A DNA stretch of 64,000 bases, from positions 248,001 to 312,000 of the forward strand of contig NZ_JARXYZ010000001.1 of NCBI RefSeq assembly GCF_029894125.1. The letters run 5' to 3'. This document shows, in pieces, positions 1 to 7,904 of this stretch; position 1 is the stretch's first letter, and each line of letters starts with the position of its first letter. Under the pieces are notes generated by a model. The model made no database searches, was not told where the DNA came from, and worked only from the letters and a program-made list of their open reading frames with translations. This DNA comes from Kitasatospora sp. MAA19. Lineage in GTDB: Bacteria; Actinomycetota; Actinomycetes; Streptomycetales; Streptomycetaceae. Both the position numbers and the translations under genes were made by a program.

Positions 1-315
1 GCGGGCCGGGCGGGCCACCGGACGACCGGGGCTGACCAGCTCGTCCGGCCCGAACTGCTCGCGGGTGAGGTCGATCTCGAAGCCGGTGGCGAAGCGGTTC
101 CACCAGTGCAGGTCCGTCCGGATCCCGCCGACGTGCACCTCGCCCATCATCAGCTCGCCGCCGAGCAGGTCGTGCACCACCATCGCCGTCACCCCGCACT
201 GACCGCGGGCGGGGTTGTCGGGACGCCAGTGGGCCAGATCCTCGGGCGCACAGGTGTCGACACCCCAGGAGGAGCGGATCGCACGTTCGATGTCGTTGAG
301 GGTCCACGCCGTCAT
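1..315 (-). CDS. YunG-like conserved protein (3' end outside window)
   Basis: The reading frame starts at ATG 315 and runs off the left edge with 105 codons visible. The visible protein begins MTAWTLNDIERAIRSSW, then has a segment with a Cys in a GQCGVTAMVVHD context, an HVGGIRTDLHWWNR stretch and a DLTREQF motif. This pattern (N-terminal helix, Q-C-G, later H/W and DLT-EQF) is what I recall of small bacterial YunG-type proteins of unknown function. The function is unknown and the C-terminus is not visible. Family assignment is from recognition only. Confidence 0.6.
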   Translation of the reverse strand, partial: MTAWTLNDIERAIRSSWGVDTCAPEDLAHWRPDNPARGQCGVTAMVVHDLLGGELMMGEVHVGGIRTDLHWWNRFATGFEIDLTREQFGPDELVSPGRPVARPAR

Positions 316-358
316 AGCGGGAAGCCTGCCATGCACCACTGACAGCAGCACCGGCTTT

Positions 359-784
359 TCAGAGGGCCACCCCGTGTTCTGCGGAGACCTTCTCGATCTT
401 CACCCGAACGAGCAGTTCCCCCGGCACGCCGTTCCGGGCCCCGTACTGCTCCGCGAGGTCCTCGCCCATGTACCGGGCGGCGATCCGGGTGGCCCAGGCG
501 CGCACCTCGGCCAGGTCCTCGCTCAGGCGGGCGGTGCCCTGCAGGAGGACGTACGAGAAGGGCGGCCGGTCGTCGTCCACGCAGAGCATCACCCGGCCGT
601 CGCGGGCCAGGTTGCGGCCCTTGACGGTGGCGGCGCCCGTGTTGAGGACGAGCTCGTCGCCGTCCAGCAGGAACCAGATCGGCGCGACGTGCGGGCGGCC
701 GTCGGCTCGGGTGGTGGCGAGCTTGGCGGTGCGGGTGCCCTCGGTGAGGAACGCCCGCCACTGGTCATCGGTCATCGTCGGCAT
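359..784 (-). CDS. PPOX-class (F420- or FMN-dependent) flavoprotein
   Basis: A protein of 141 residues beginning MPTMTDDQWRAFLTEGTRTAKLAT. It has the split-barrel layout of the pyridoxamine 5'-phosphate oxidase superfamily: TRADGRPHVAPIWFLLDGDELVLNT, then a GRNLARDGRVMLCVDDD turn and a RVKIEKV C-terminal strand. Short single-domain members in actinobacteria are mostly F420- or flavin-binding oxidoreductases of unknown substrate, acting in the cytoplasm. ATG 784 was chosen because the upstream frame has no family-like sequence; a second ATG lies at 775. It stands alone, with opposed neighbours of unrelated type. Confidence 0.8.
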   Translation of the reverse strand: MPTMTDDQWRAFLTEGTRTAKLATTRADGRPHVAPIWFLLDGDELVLNTGAATVKGRNLARDGRVMLCVDDDRPPFSYVLLQGTARLSEDLAEVRAWATRIAARYMGEDLAEQYGARNGVPGELLVRVKIEKVSAEHGVAL

Positions 785-845
785 GGCGCCCATCCTGGCC
801 CGTCGGTCCACCCCGCGCATCGGGGACGGACCGACCGGCCGGGGG

Positions 846-1403
846 TCACTTCGCCAGCGCGGCGACGCCCGCCTGCGCGAACTGCTCGTCCAGGTCGCCG
901 CTGGGCGCGCCCGCGACACCGATCGCCGCGACCGGGGCGCCCTTGGACTGCACCGGGGCGCCGCCGGCCAGGAACAGCGTGCCCGGGATGTCCTTGAGGG
1001 TCGGGGCCTGGGCCAGCCGCTTGGTCAGCTCCGAGGTCGGCGCGTTCCAGGAGACCGCCGTGAACGCCTTGCGCTGGGCCGACTCCGGGGACTGCGGGCC
1101 CGCGCCGTCGCCCTTGAGCAGCACCCGGGTGACGCCGTCCCGGTCGACGACCGCGACCGAGACGTGCTGGCCCGCCTTGGCCGCCGCGTCCAGGGTGGCC
1201 TGGGCCGCGCGGGTGGCGGCGTCGATGGTCAGGCCGGTGCTCTGGGCGAGGTTCTTGTTCTGGGTGTCGACCTTCACCGCGGCGGGCGCGGCCGGGGTCT
1301 CGGAGGTCTCGGCGCTGGCCGAGACGGCGCCCGCGGTCGCGGCGAGCGCGGCGGCGGCGAGGGTGCCGGTCAGCACCCGGGTGCGCACGGAGATCTTCTT
1401 CAT
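846..1403 (-). CDS. hbpS: Secreted haem-degrading/haem-binding protein, HbpS/GlcG family
   Basis: A 185-residue protein with a clear signal peptide at residues 1-31 (KK/R, hydrophobic core, then ASA before ETSETP), followed by a GlcG/HbpS domain: LTIDAATRAAQATLDAAAK, VAVVDRDG, SAQRKAFTAV and GGAPVQ-KGAPVAAIGVAGA. In Streptomyces, HbpS is an extracellular haem-binding redox sensor that signals through the SenS/SenR two-component pair. The gene here is divergent from a histidine kinase/response regulator pair with the right architecture, which supports the assignment. A GGAG lies upstream of ATG 1403. Confidence 0.8.
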   Translation of the reverse strand: MKKISVRTRVLTGTLAAAALAATAGAVSASAETSETPAAPAAVKVDTQNKNLAQSTGLTIDAATRAAQATLDAAAKAGQHVSVAVVDRDGVTRVLLKGDGAGPQSPESAQRKAFTAVSWNAPTSELTKRLAQAPTLKDIPGTLFLAGGAPVQSKGAPVAAIGVAGAPSGDLDEQFAQAGVAALAK

Positions 1404-1689
1404 GGTCCAGCTCCTCAGCGGGTCGGCGAACGGGATCGGGGACGCCGGGCGACAGGGGGTCCGTCCGGCTCTGCCTCGATCCTCCGGCCGCGACCGGCCC
1501 GGCCACATCGACGCTCCGGCGCGACCGCGCGGGCATGATGGAGGACACCGGCGTCAACCGATCGGCTGATGCGGGACCGGGCCGGACGGGTCACCATCGA
1601 GGGATCGGTGCAGGTCAGTGCGCCGAGCTTCCGTCCAGGTACCGGGTGCCCGCCCGGAGCCCGAGCGCCCGTCCAGCCAGGAGCCACCC

Positions 1690-2928
1690 GTGCAGCAGTC
1701 CCGCCCCGCCGCCGGCCGCGACAGCGAGCTTGGCAGTGACGGCCCGGACGCGGGCCGGCTGGCGCTGTTGCTCGACTCCGCCTTCCTGCTGCTGCTCGCC
1801 GCCGCGCTCAGCCGCTACCTCTCCCACCACGCCGGCAACCCCTGGACCCCCTGGGTGATCGGGCTGAGCGCCGCGCTGGCCGTCGCCCAGCCGGCCGGCT
1901 CCTGGCTCGCGCACCGCCACCCGCCCGAGCCCGGGCCCGGTGGTCGGGCCCCGCGTCAGCGCCGGTGGCCGCTGGCGATGGTGGTCGCGCTCTGGGTGGT
2001 GCTGGTGCTGCTCGCGCCGAGCTTCGCCTGGTGCGCCGTCCCGCTGGTCTACACGGCGCTGCGCACGCTCCCCGCCCGGGCCGCGATCCCGCTGGTGGCG
2101 GCCCTGACGCTGCTGGTGGTGGTCGGCGAGATCCGGCTCCCCGGCGGGGCGGACGCCACCCTCGTCCTGCTGCCGCCCGCGGTGGCCGCGCTCGCCACCG
2201 GCGTGTTCCTGTTCATGGCGCGGCAGGACGCCCGGCAGCGCGCCCTGATCGCCGACCTGGTCCGCACCCGGCGCGAACTCGCCGCCACCGAGCGGCGGGA
2301 GGGCACCCTCGCGGAGCGCGAGCGGCTGGCCATGGAGATCCACGACACCCTGGCACAGGGACTGTCCAGCCAGCAGATGCTGCTGCAGGCCGCCGAACGC
2401 ACCTGGGACACCGAGCCGGCGACCGCGCGCACCCACGTCCGGACCGCCGCCGACGTGGCGGCCCGCAACCTGGCCGAGGCCCGCCGCTTCGTCCACGACC
2501 TCGCGCCGGCCGAACTGGCCGACGGCCGTCCGCTCGACCGGGCGCTGGCCGCGCTCGCCGAGCGGGAGGCCGCCGAGAGCGGACTGCCCGTCCGCTTCCA
2601 CCTGGACGGCACGCCCGTCCCGCTGCCCGCCGCCGCGCAGTCCGCGCTGCTGCGGATCGCCCAGGGCGCGCTGGCCAACGTCCGGGAGCACGCCGGAGCG
2701 TCGGCCGCGGCGATCACGCTGTCCTTCCTCGGCGACCAGGCCGTCCTGGACGTCGCCGACGACGGACGGGGTTTCGACCCGCGGGCGGTCGGGGCGGCCG
2801 GCGGCCGCGGGTACGGGCTGCCGGCGATGCGCGCCCGGCTGCGGCAGTTCGGTGGCACGCTGACCGTGGAGAGCACCCCTGGCGAAGGCACCGTCGTCTC
2901 CGCCGCGATCCCCCTGGAGCACCAGTGA
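1690..2928 (+). CDS. senS: SenS-like sensor histidine kinase (HisKA_3)
   Basis: Membrane sensor kinase of about 412 residues. The N-terminal half holds about five hydrophobic segments (roughly residues 20-170). A coiled linker leads to the HisKA_3 phospho-acceptor motif AMEIHDTLAQGLSS with His near residue 218, and a GHKL ATPase domain with an N-box (ANVREHA) and the G1 motif DDGRGFD near 357, ending in YGLPAMRARL. GTG 1690 is preferred over ATG 1618 because AGGAG sits 6-7 bases upstream and the extra N-terminus is charged filler. The gene is divergent from the hbpS-like gene and upstream of a NarL-type regulator. It probably senses redox/haem stress through the secreted HbpS-like protein; this is inferred from context. 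Confidence 0.85.
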   Translation: MQQSRPAAGRDSELGSDGPDAGRLALLLDSAFLLLLAAALSRYLSHHAGNPWTPWVIGLSAALAVAQPAGSWLAHRHPPEPGPGGRAPRQRRWPLAMVVALWVVLVLLAPSFAWCAVPLVYTALRTLPARAAIPLVAALTLLVVVGEIRLPGGADATLVLLPPAVAALATGVFLFMARQDARQRALIADLVRTRRELAATERREGTLAERERLAMEIHDTLAQGLSSQQMLLQAAERTWDTEPATARTHVRTAADVAARNLAEARRFVHDLAPAELADGRPLDRALAALAEREAAESGLPVRFHLDGTPVPLPAAAQSALLRIAQGALANVREHAGASAAAITLSFLGDQAVLDVADDGRGFDPRAVGAAGGRGYGLPAMRARLRQFGGTLTVESTPGEGTVVSAAIPLEHQ

Positions 2929-3010
2929 GCGAACGAAGCCAACTCGTCCTCGGCAGACGGGCGGTGGGCCCTTCCCGCCGCCCGGTGGCGGCGCTGTCGG
3001 CCGACGGCCG

Positions 3011-3130
3011 CCGTGGCAGCGGGCGCGACGAAGTGAGCGGGTGCGGCGGGGTGGGCGGGTGCGGCGGGGTGGGCGGGCTCGGCGGGGTGGGCGGGCTCGG
3101 CGAAGTGAGCGGGCGCGACGGGGTGTGCGT
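3011..3130 (+). repeat. 18-bp tandem repeat directly before the response regulator start
   Basis: About six and a half units of 18 bp (starts near 3011, 3029, 3047, 3065, 3083, 3101 and 3119) run up to the ATG at 3131. Units 3065 and 3083 are identical (cggggtgggcgggctcgg). Flanking units differ by a few bases, e.g. cgaagtgagcgggtgcgg. Because 18 is a multiple of three, the array is open in frame with senR and could encode an Arg/Gly-rich extension (RRGGR-type repeats). Confidence 0.85.
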
Positions 3131-3769
3131 ATGAGCACCGCCGGCTCCCCCGTCCGGCTGCTGGTCTGCGACGACCACGCGGTGGTCCGTGCCGGGCTGC
3201 TGGCGCTGCTCGCCAGCGCGGGCGACATCACGGTGGTCGGCGAGGCGAGCACCGGCGAGGAGGCGGTCGCGCTGGCCGCCCGGCTGGCCCCGCAGGTGGT
3301 GCTGATGGACCTCCAACTCGGCGACGGCATCGACGGCGTGGAGGCCACCCGCCGGATCACGGCCGCCGCGGGCGGCCCGCACGTGCTGGTGCTCACCACC
3401 TACGACACCGACGCCGACATCACCCGGGCGATCGCCGCGGGCGCCACCGGCTACCTGCTGAAGGCCGAGCAGCCGGAGGAGTTGTTCGCCGCCGTGCACG
3501 CCGCCGCGCGGGGCCGCACGGTGCTCTCGCCGCCGGTCGCCTCCCGGGTGATGGCGCAGATGCGGGCGCCCGCGCCGCAACTCACCGAGCGCGAGCAGGA
3601 CATCCTCGCGCAGCTGGCGCAGGGGCTGGGCAACCGGGAGATCGCCCGGGCGCTGTTCATCAGCGAGGCCACCGTGAAGACCCATCTGGGCCGGATCTAC
3701 GACAAGTTGGGGGTGGACACCCGGGCCGGCGCGGTGGCGGTGGCCAAGGAACGCCGGCTGCTGCGCTGA
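3131..3769 (+). CDS. senR: SenR-like NarL/LuxR-family response regulator
   Basis: Protein of 212 residues. The receiver domain shows the acidic pair D14-D15, the phospho-acceptor D60 in VVLMDLQ, LTTYD near 90 and the conserved Lys in LLKAEQPEEL. A C-terminal LuxR HTH (LTEREQDILAQLAQGLGNREIA...ATVKTHLGRIYDKL) binds DNA. Partner of the kinase encoded about 200 bases upstream. ATG 3131 is the first residue of the receiver fold, although the 18-bp repeat array before it is open in the same frame, so an alternative longer form cannot be excluded. No clear ribosome binding site is visible inside the repeats. Confidence 0.88.
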   Translation: MSTAGSPVRLLVCDDHAVVRAGLLALLASAGDITVVGEASTGEEAVALAARLAPQVVLMDLQLGDGIDGVEATRRITAAAGGPHVLVLTTYDTDADITRAIAAGATGYLLKAEQPEELFAAVHAAARGRTVLSPPVASRVMAQMRAPAPQLTEREQDILAQLAQGLGNREIARALFISEATVKTHLGRIYDKLGVDTRAGAVAVAKERRLLR

Positions 3770-4121
3770 CGGCACCTCACCTTCGGCCGCGTCACCGGCC
3801 ATACCGCGCACCGCGACCCGCCCGGCCCGCGACCCGCGACCCGCCCGAGCCGGCTCGACCACCCGCCGACGAGCCGCTCGACCGCCGACCGGCCCGTCGG
3901 CTGCGCTCAGCGCTCGCGCGGTGTCACTGCGTGCTGCCATGATGATCGGAGTGTCGGATTCCACCGCCGCCCGTGTCGAGCGCGCGGCCCGTACGGTCGC
4001 TCGGCGCGCGTGTCGCCGTACGGTCGGCGGATGCCCCGCGGTACTCAACCCGCTGGTCCGACGCCTTCCGGGACCTTCCGGGCCGACCGTCACGTTTGTG
4101 GATTTTTCGTGGATCCCGCTA

Positions 4122-4152
4122 TTGACAAACCAACCACGCGGTTTGTTAGCGT
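4122..4152 (+). promoter_or_regulatory. Promoter-like site with embedded inverted repeat, no obvious gene behind it
   Basis: TTGACA at 4122-4127 and TAGCGT at 4147-4152 (19-bp spacing) match a housekeeping sigma promoter. The inverted repeat CAAACC-N8-GGTTTG (4126-4145) fills the spacer, as for a repressor operator. The stretch from 3770 to 4368 otherwise has no gene I can support, and nothing convincing follows on the plus strand until 5195. It may be the promoter of a lost gene. Confidence 0.45.
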
Positions 4153-4294
4153 GATACCAACGACGTCCCCGGGGGTGGGGGCTCGCCGGGGCCTGTGCGG
4201 ACCGCTCTCGCCGGAGGGTGCTGCCAGGGGGGAACGGCGAGGCTGCCGGGGAGTCGGGGGGAGCGGCAGCGCCGAAGCCGCGCGACGAGGCGGT

Positions 4295-4324
4295 GCGGAG
4301 CGAGTCCGGGGGGACTCGCTCCGC
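4295..4324 (-). terminator. Hairpin downstream of the 4369-4887 gene
   Basis: Perfect 12-bp arms GCGGAGCGAGTC / GACTCGCTCCGC with a six-base G-rich loop. It lies 45 bases past the stop of the minus-strand gene at 4369 and has no T-tract, as is common for streptomycete terminators. Confidence 0.6.
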
Positions 4325-4368
4325 GCCTCCCCTTCCCCCTCCCGTTTCCAGCCTTCGGCCCGGCCCGG

Positions 4369-4887
4369 CTAGACCATCGCGCTCCAGTACGGGCAGCACA
4401 CGTGCGGCAGCGGCGCGGGGCCGCGACCGCCGGCGCCCTGCAGCGGCGGCAGCCGCTCCGAACGGGCCACCCCGGGCGAGTCGGCGGTCAGCCCGGCCTC
4501 GCCCAACTCGCCGAAGCGCAGCGCCAGTCGATAGCCGTCCAGGGTGACGGCGGCGACTCCGGGGCGGTCCCGGCAGGCGTTCAGCGAGGTGATCGTCCAG
4601 CCGCGCTGCCGCCAGTGCCGCTCCACCGCGCCCACCAGCGCCGCCCGGCGGGCCGCCGAGACGATGGTGAGGATGTCCCGCCCCCGGGTGACGTACCAGA
4701 GCACGTCCGAATCCGGCCCCGGCAACGGCAGCCGCGCACCCGCCCCGGGTGCCGCCCCTTGCCAGGCCGGCGCCGGCCGAACGGCGTCCAGGGTGTCCTG
4801 GAGAAGCGTCTCGCAGCGCTCGGCGGCGTCGAGTTGATCGACCGCCACCGCGGGGCCGGGCCACCGGGCGGGCGGCACGACCGGCAC
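4369..4887 (-). CDS. Hypothetical protein
   Basis: About 172 residues. I do not recognise the family. Visible features are an N-terminal AERCETLLQDTLDAVRP helix, a central VLWYVTRGRDILTIVSAARRAALVGAVERHWRQRGW segment and a TLDGYRLALRFGELGEAGLT strand-rich part, ending HVCCPYWSAMV. The alternating secondary structure and codon bias look genuine. The frame is open to 5043, but GTG 4887 has GGAGG eight bases upstream and removes a disordered Arg-rich stretch. It is divergent from the hydrolase gene at 5195. Confidence 0.55.
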   Translation of the reverse strand: MPVVPPARWPGPAVAVDQLDAAERCETLLQDTLDAVRPAPAWQGAAPGAGARLPLPGPDSDVLWYVTRGRDILTIVSAARRAALVGAVERHWRQRGWTITSLNACRDRPGVAAVTLDGYRLALRFGELGEAGLTADSPGVARSERLPPLQGAGGRGPAPLPHVCCPYWSAMV

Positions 4888-5091
4888 ACCGCCTCGGCCT
4901 CCGTTCGGGAGTCCGACGTTGAGTTCGGCACCACCTGGCTGCACTGGGCCCCTCCGCTCCTCCCGGCGTTCAGGCCGGGCAGGGATTCCGTCACTGCTTG
5001 GACGGCGGACGCGGGTGGACAGTTCCGCCCTCACCGTTCCCACACCCTCCCCCGCGCCCCTCCGGTGCGCCCTTCACGCCCCCTTCATTGC

Positions 5092-5134
5092 ACTACACGG
5101 TGCAGTTGAATCACTGATCTGCACCGTGTAGTTT
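5092..5134 (+). promoter_or_regulatory. Operator/promoter of the alpha/beta hydrolase gene
   Basis: Perfect 14-bp inverted half-sites ACTACACGGTGCAG (5092-5105) and CTGCACCGTGTAGT (5119-5132) are separated by 13 bp. A plausible promoter, TTGAAT (5106-5111) and TAGTTT (5129-5134) with 17-bp spacing, overlaps the spacer and right half-site. This geometry fits a TetR- or MarR-type repressor, but no such regulator gene is adjacent. The rest of 4888-5194 holds nothing else I can name. Confidence 0.65.
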
Positions 5135-5194
5135 ACTTCTCGTCGACGGAAACCGCCCGCCGACCGCCCGACCAGCCGGAAAGGCCCAACACCC

Positions 5195-5977
5195 ATGCCC
5201 ACCATCACCGTCGGCACCGCCCGCATCCCCTACCGCGTCGTCGGCTCCGGCCCCGACACCCTCGCCCTGGTCCACGGCACCGGCCCCGGCTCCGCCATGT
5301 GGGACGGCCTGCTGGACGCCTTCACCGACCGCTACACCGTGCTGCTGCCCGACCTGTCCGGCAGCGAGGCCGCCGAGGACGACGGCGCCGCGCTCACCCT
5401 GGAAACCCTCGCCGCCCAGGTCAACGCCGTCATCGACGCCGCCGGCCGCGGACCCGCCGATATCCTCGGCTTCTCGCTCGGCGCCGTCGTCGCCACCGCG
5501 GCCGCCGCCCTGCGCCCCGACCAGGTCCGCCGCCTGGTCGCCGCCGCCGGCTGGATCAGCGCCGAACAGGACGAGTACCTGCGCCTCTCCATGGCCACCT
5601 GGCTGTCGCTCGCCGACCACCCCGCAGCCTTCGGCGGCTACGCCACCCTCACCGCGTTCAGCCGCGGCTTCCTCAACCGGATCGGCCGCGAGGCCGTCGA
5701 GGCCAACGCCGCCTACCTGCAGCCGACCCCCGGCACCCTGCGGCACATCGCCCTCGACCTCAGCCTGGACCTCGCTCCGCTGCTCCCCCGCGTCCAGGCC
5801 CCCACCCTGGTGATCGGCTGCACCCAGGACGCCACCATCCCGGTGGAGAACACCCGCCGCCTGCACGCCGCCCTGCCCGGCAGCGAGTACGCCGAGTTCG
5901 ACACCGGCCACATCGTGATCGCCGAGGAGACCGCGAATTTCACCAGGACCGTCCGGGACTTCCTCGCCGCCGCCTGA
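5195..5977 (+). CDS. Alpha/beta-fold hydrolase
   Basis: A 260-residue single-domain protein. It shows the oxyanion segment LVHGTGPGSAMWDGLL, the nucleophile elbow GFSLGAVVA (Ser near 94), the acid in IGCTQDATIPV and the catalytic His in DTGHIVIAE, so the Ser-Asp-His triad is complete. No signal peptide; cytoplasmic. Expression is probably controlled by the palindromic operator just upstream. The substrate cannot be read from sequence; similar proteins are annotated as esterases, haloperoxidase-like enzymes or thioesterases. Confidence 0.85.
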   Translation: MPTITVGTARIPYRVVGSGPDTLALVHGTGPGSAMWDGLLDAFTDRYTVLLPDLSGSEAAEDDGAALTLETLAAQVNAVIDAAGRGPADILGFSLGAVVATAAAALRPDQVRRLVAAAGWISAEQDEYLRLSMATWLSLADHPAAFGGYATLTAFSRGFLNRIGREAVEANAAYLQPTPGTLRHIALDLSLDLAPLLPRVQAPTLVIGCTQDATIPVENTRRLHAALPGSEYAEFDTGHIVIAEETANFTRTVRDFLAAA

Positions 5978-6180
5978 ACGCCGCGACCCGGCCGACCCGT
6001 CTGACCAGGGACGCCGTCCCGTCAGAGCACACCGAGCGCACCTTGGCAAGACCCGTGACAGAACGTCCGATAACCACGCCCCCACACAAGTTCGAATTGA
6101 CCGATCGTCAGCTCGCGAGGAGAGACTGATTTGACCGCCGATGTTCGCACACAACCCGCGATTCCGACCGGGAGACCACC

Positions 6181-7296
6181 ATGCGCATACTCTTCACCGG
6201 CCCGGCCGCCGCCGGCCACCTCTTCCCGATGGTGCCCACCGCCCAGGCCCTGCGCGCCGCCGGACACGACGTCCTGTTCGCCAGCGCGCAGCCGCTGGAA
6301 CAGCTCCGGTCCGCCGGATTCCCGATCGTCGAGATCGGCGACGGACGCGGCCTGCGGGAGATGTTCCAGGAGTTCCTCGGCGAGGAGATGCAGTACGTCT
6401 CCCCCGAGCGACCGCAGGCCGAGATCCTCGCCAACGCGGCCCGCGCCTTCGCCCACGGCTCCCGACCCGCCGTCGACCACCTGCTGGAGGTCGCCGCCAG
6501 CTGGAGCCCCGACCTGCTCATCCACGACTCCTTCCACGCCGCGCCCCCGCTCGTCGCGGCCAAACTCAAGATCCCCTCGGTGGTCCACAACTTCGGAGTC
6601 ACCCCCGGCGGCGCCATGGTCAAGCTCCTCGCCGAGAGCTTCACCGACGTCTACGAGCGGCACGGCCTCACCGGGCCTGCCGAGGCCACCGCGCTGAACC
6701 TCGGCCCGCTCGGCGGCGACCCGGACGGCCTGCGGATGCGCTACGTGCCCTACAACGGCGGCGGCGTGGTCCCCGCCGAGTTCCTGCACGCCGCCGACCG
6801 CCCCCGGATCACCATCACCCTGGGCACCGTCCTCACCGAACTCGACGGCGTCAACGCGGTCGTCCGCCTCGTCCAGGCCGCCGCCGAGGTCGACGCGGAC
6901 TTCCTGCTCGCCGTCGGCGGCGCCGACCTCACCCCGCTCGGCACCCTGCCCGCCAACGTCCGCGCCCTGCCCTGGGTGCCGCTCAACGAACTGCTCGGCC
7001 GCTCCGACGCCCTGATCCACCACGGCGGCTCCGGCACCATGCTCACCGCCCTCCAGGCCGGCCTGCCCCAGCTGCTCCTGCCCCAGGGCGCCGACCACTT
7101 CGCCAACGCCGAGGCCCTCACCGCCGCCGGAGCCGCCCTGCGCTCCACCTCCGACACCGTCGACACCGCCACCCTGAACCGTCTCGTCACCGACCCCGAC
7201 CTCCGCGCCGCCGCCCGCTCCGTCCAGGCCGCCAACACCGCCCTCCCGACCCCCGCCGCCCTCGTCCCCGCCCTCGAAGCCCTCACCACCTCCTGA
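6181..7296 (+). CDS. GT1-family glycosyltransferase (UGT/macrolide type)
   Basis: 371 residues, GT-B fold. The N-terminal domain opens MRILFTGPAAAGHLFPMVP, with the acceptor-side GHLFP motif. The C-terminal donor domain has the family signature around residues 270-310: LPWVPLNELL then HHGGSGTMLTALQAGLPQLLLPQGADHFANA, which binds an NDP-sugar. It resembles small-molecule glycosyltransferases of actinomycete antibiotics rather than cell-wall enzymes. A GGGAG lies before ATG 6181. It follows the hydrolase by 204 bases and ends at a strong terminator; there are no sugar-biosynthesis genes nearby, so the acceptor is unknown. Confidence 0.85.
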   Translation: MRILFTGPAAAGHLFPMVPTAQALRAAGHDVLFASAQPLEQLRSAGFPIVEIGDGRGLREMFQEFLGEEMQYVSPERPQAEILANAARAFAHGSRPAVDHLLEVAASWSPDLLIHDSFHAAPPLVAAKLKIPSVVHNFGVTPGGAMVKLLAESFTDVYERHGLTGPAEATALNLGPLGGDPDGLRMRYVPYNGGGVVPAEFLHAADRPRITITLGTVLTELDGVNAVVRLVQAAAEVDADFLLAVGGADLTPLGTLPANVRALPWVPLNELLGRSDALIHHGGSGTMLTALQAGLPQLLLPQGADHFANAEALTAAGAALRSTSDTVDTATLNRLVTDPDLRAAARSVQAANTALPTPAALVPALEALTTS

Positions 7297-7315
7297 CTCC
7301 CGTCCCACCCCGAGG

Positions 7316-7343
7316 AAGCCGCAGGCCGCCAACCTGCGGCTTT
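7316..7343 (+). terminator. Terminator of the glycosyltransferase gene
   Basis: Ten-bp stem AAGCCGCAGG / CCTGCGGCTT with a seven-base loop, 20 bases after the stop codon, followed by a short T run. Confidence 0.8.
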
Positions 7344-7435
7344 CCGCACACCCTCTGACCTCGCGTGGATTCTGCTCAACTCCCCCGCAGCGCCTCGGCC
7401 CTCGGCCCTCGGCCCTCGGCCCGACTCACAGCCCG

Positions 7436-7904
7436 ATGGGCCTTCGTCCAGACGAAGTACCGCCGAGGTTTCTCGCCTCACCGCGATACGTCGACACTTC
7501 CGGCTTCAAGATCGGACACAGCGGCCACAGCGGCCCCGAAGTCCTCCACCCGAACATCTGGCACGGCCACGGTCCCGGCCAGGTCCCTCTCTGGCTGGAC
7601 AGGGCCAGACGGGCCGGGCTCGCCCTCGTCGACCCGCTCGAAGGTTGGCGTCAGGCCCTGATCGCCGCGGACGTGGTCCTGGGCGACTTCGGCTCGGTCA
7701 GCTCCTACGCGGCCGCGTGCGGCACCCCCGTACTGCTGGGAGCCGCCGGTCTCGATGCGCTCGGGGAGTCGTCACCCGTCGCGGCGTTCGTCCGGTCCTC
7801 CCCCCGCCTCGATCCGTACGGCCCGCTGTTGCCCCAGCTGGACAAGCTGCTCGCCGACCACCGCCCCCTCGACGGGCCGGCCGAGTCGACGACCTCGGTT
7901 CCCG
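7436..7904 (+). pseudogene. C-terminal fragment of a CDP-glycerol transferase-like protein
   Basis: An open frame with coding-like content (HPNIWHGHGPGQVPLWLDRA, LALVDPLEGWRQALIAADVV, GDFGSVSSYAAACGTPVLL, PLLPQLDKLLADHRP). This looks like the C-terminal donor-binding half of a streptomycete protein related to CDP-glycerol glycerophosphotransferases: HPN, a D-x-W-R-ALAAAD helix, then GDHGSV-like and GTP-VLL motifs. There is no N-terminal half, no ribosome binding site, and the frame runs into the end of the convergent permease gene. I read it as a 5'-truncated remnant. The family call is from memory of the motif pattern. Confidence 0.5.

Noticed and set aside
3011..3130. CRISPR-like array
   Set aside because: The units are contiguous 18-mers without unique spacers and no cas genes are present.
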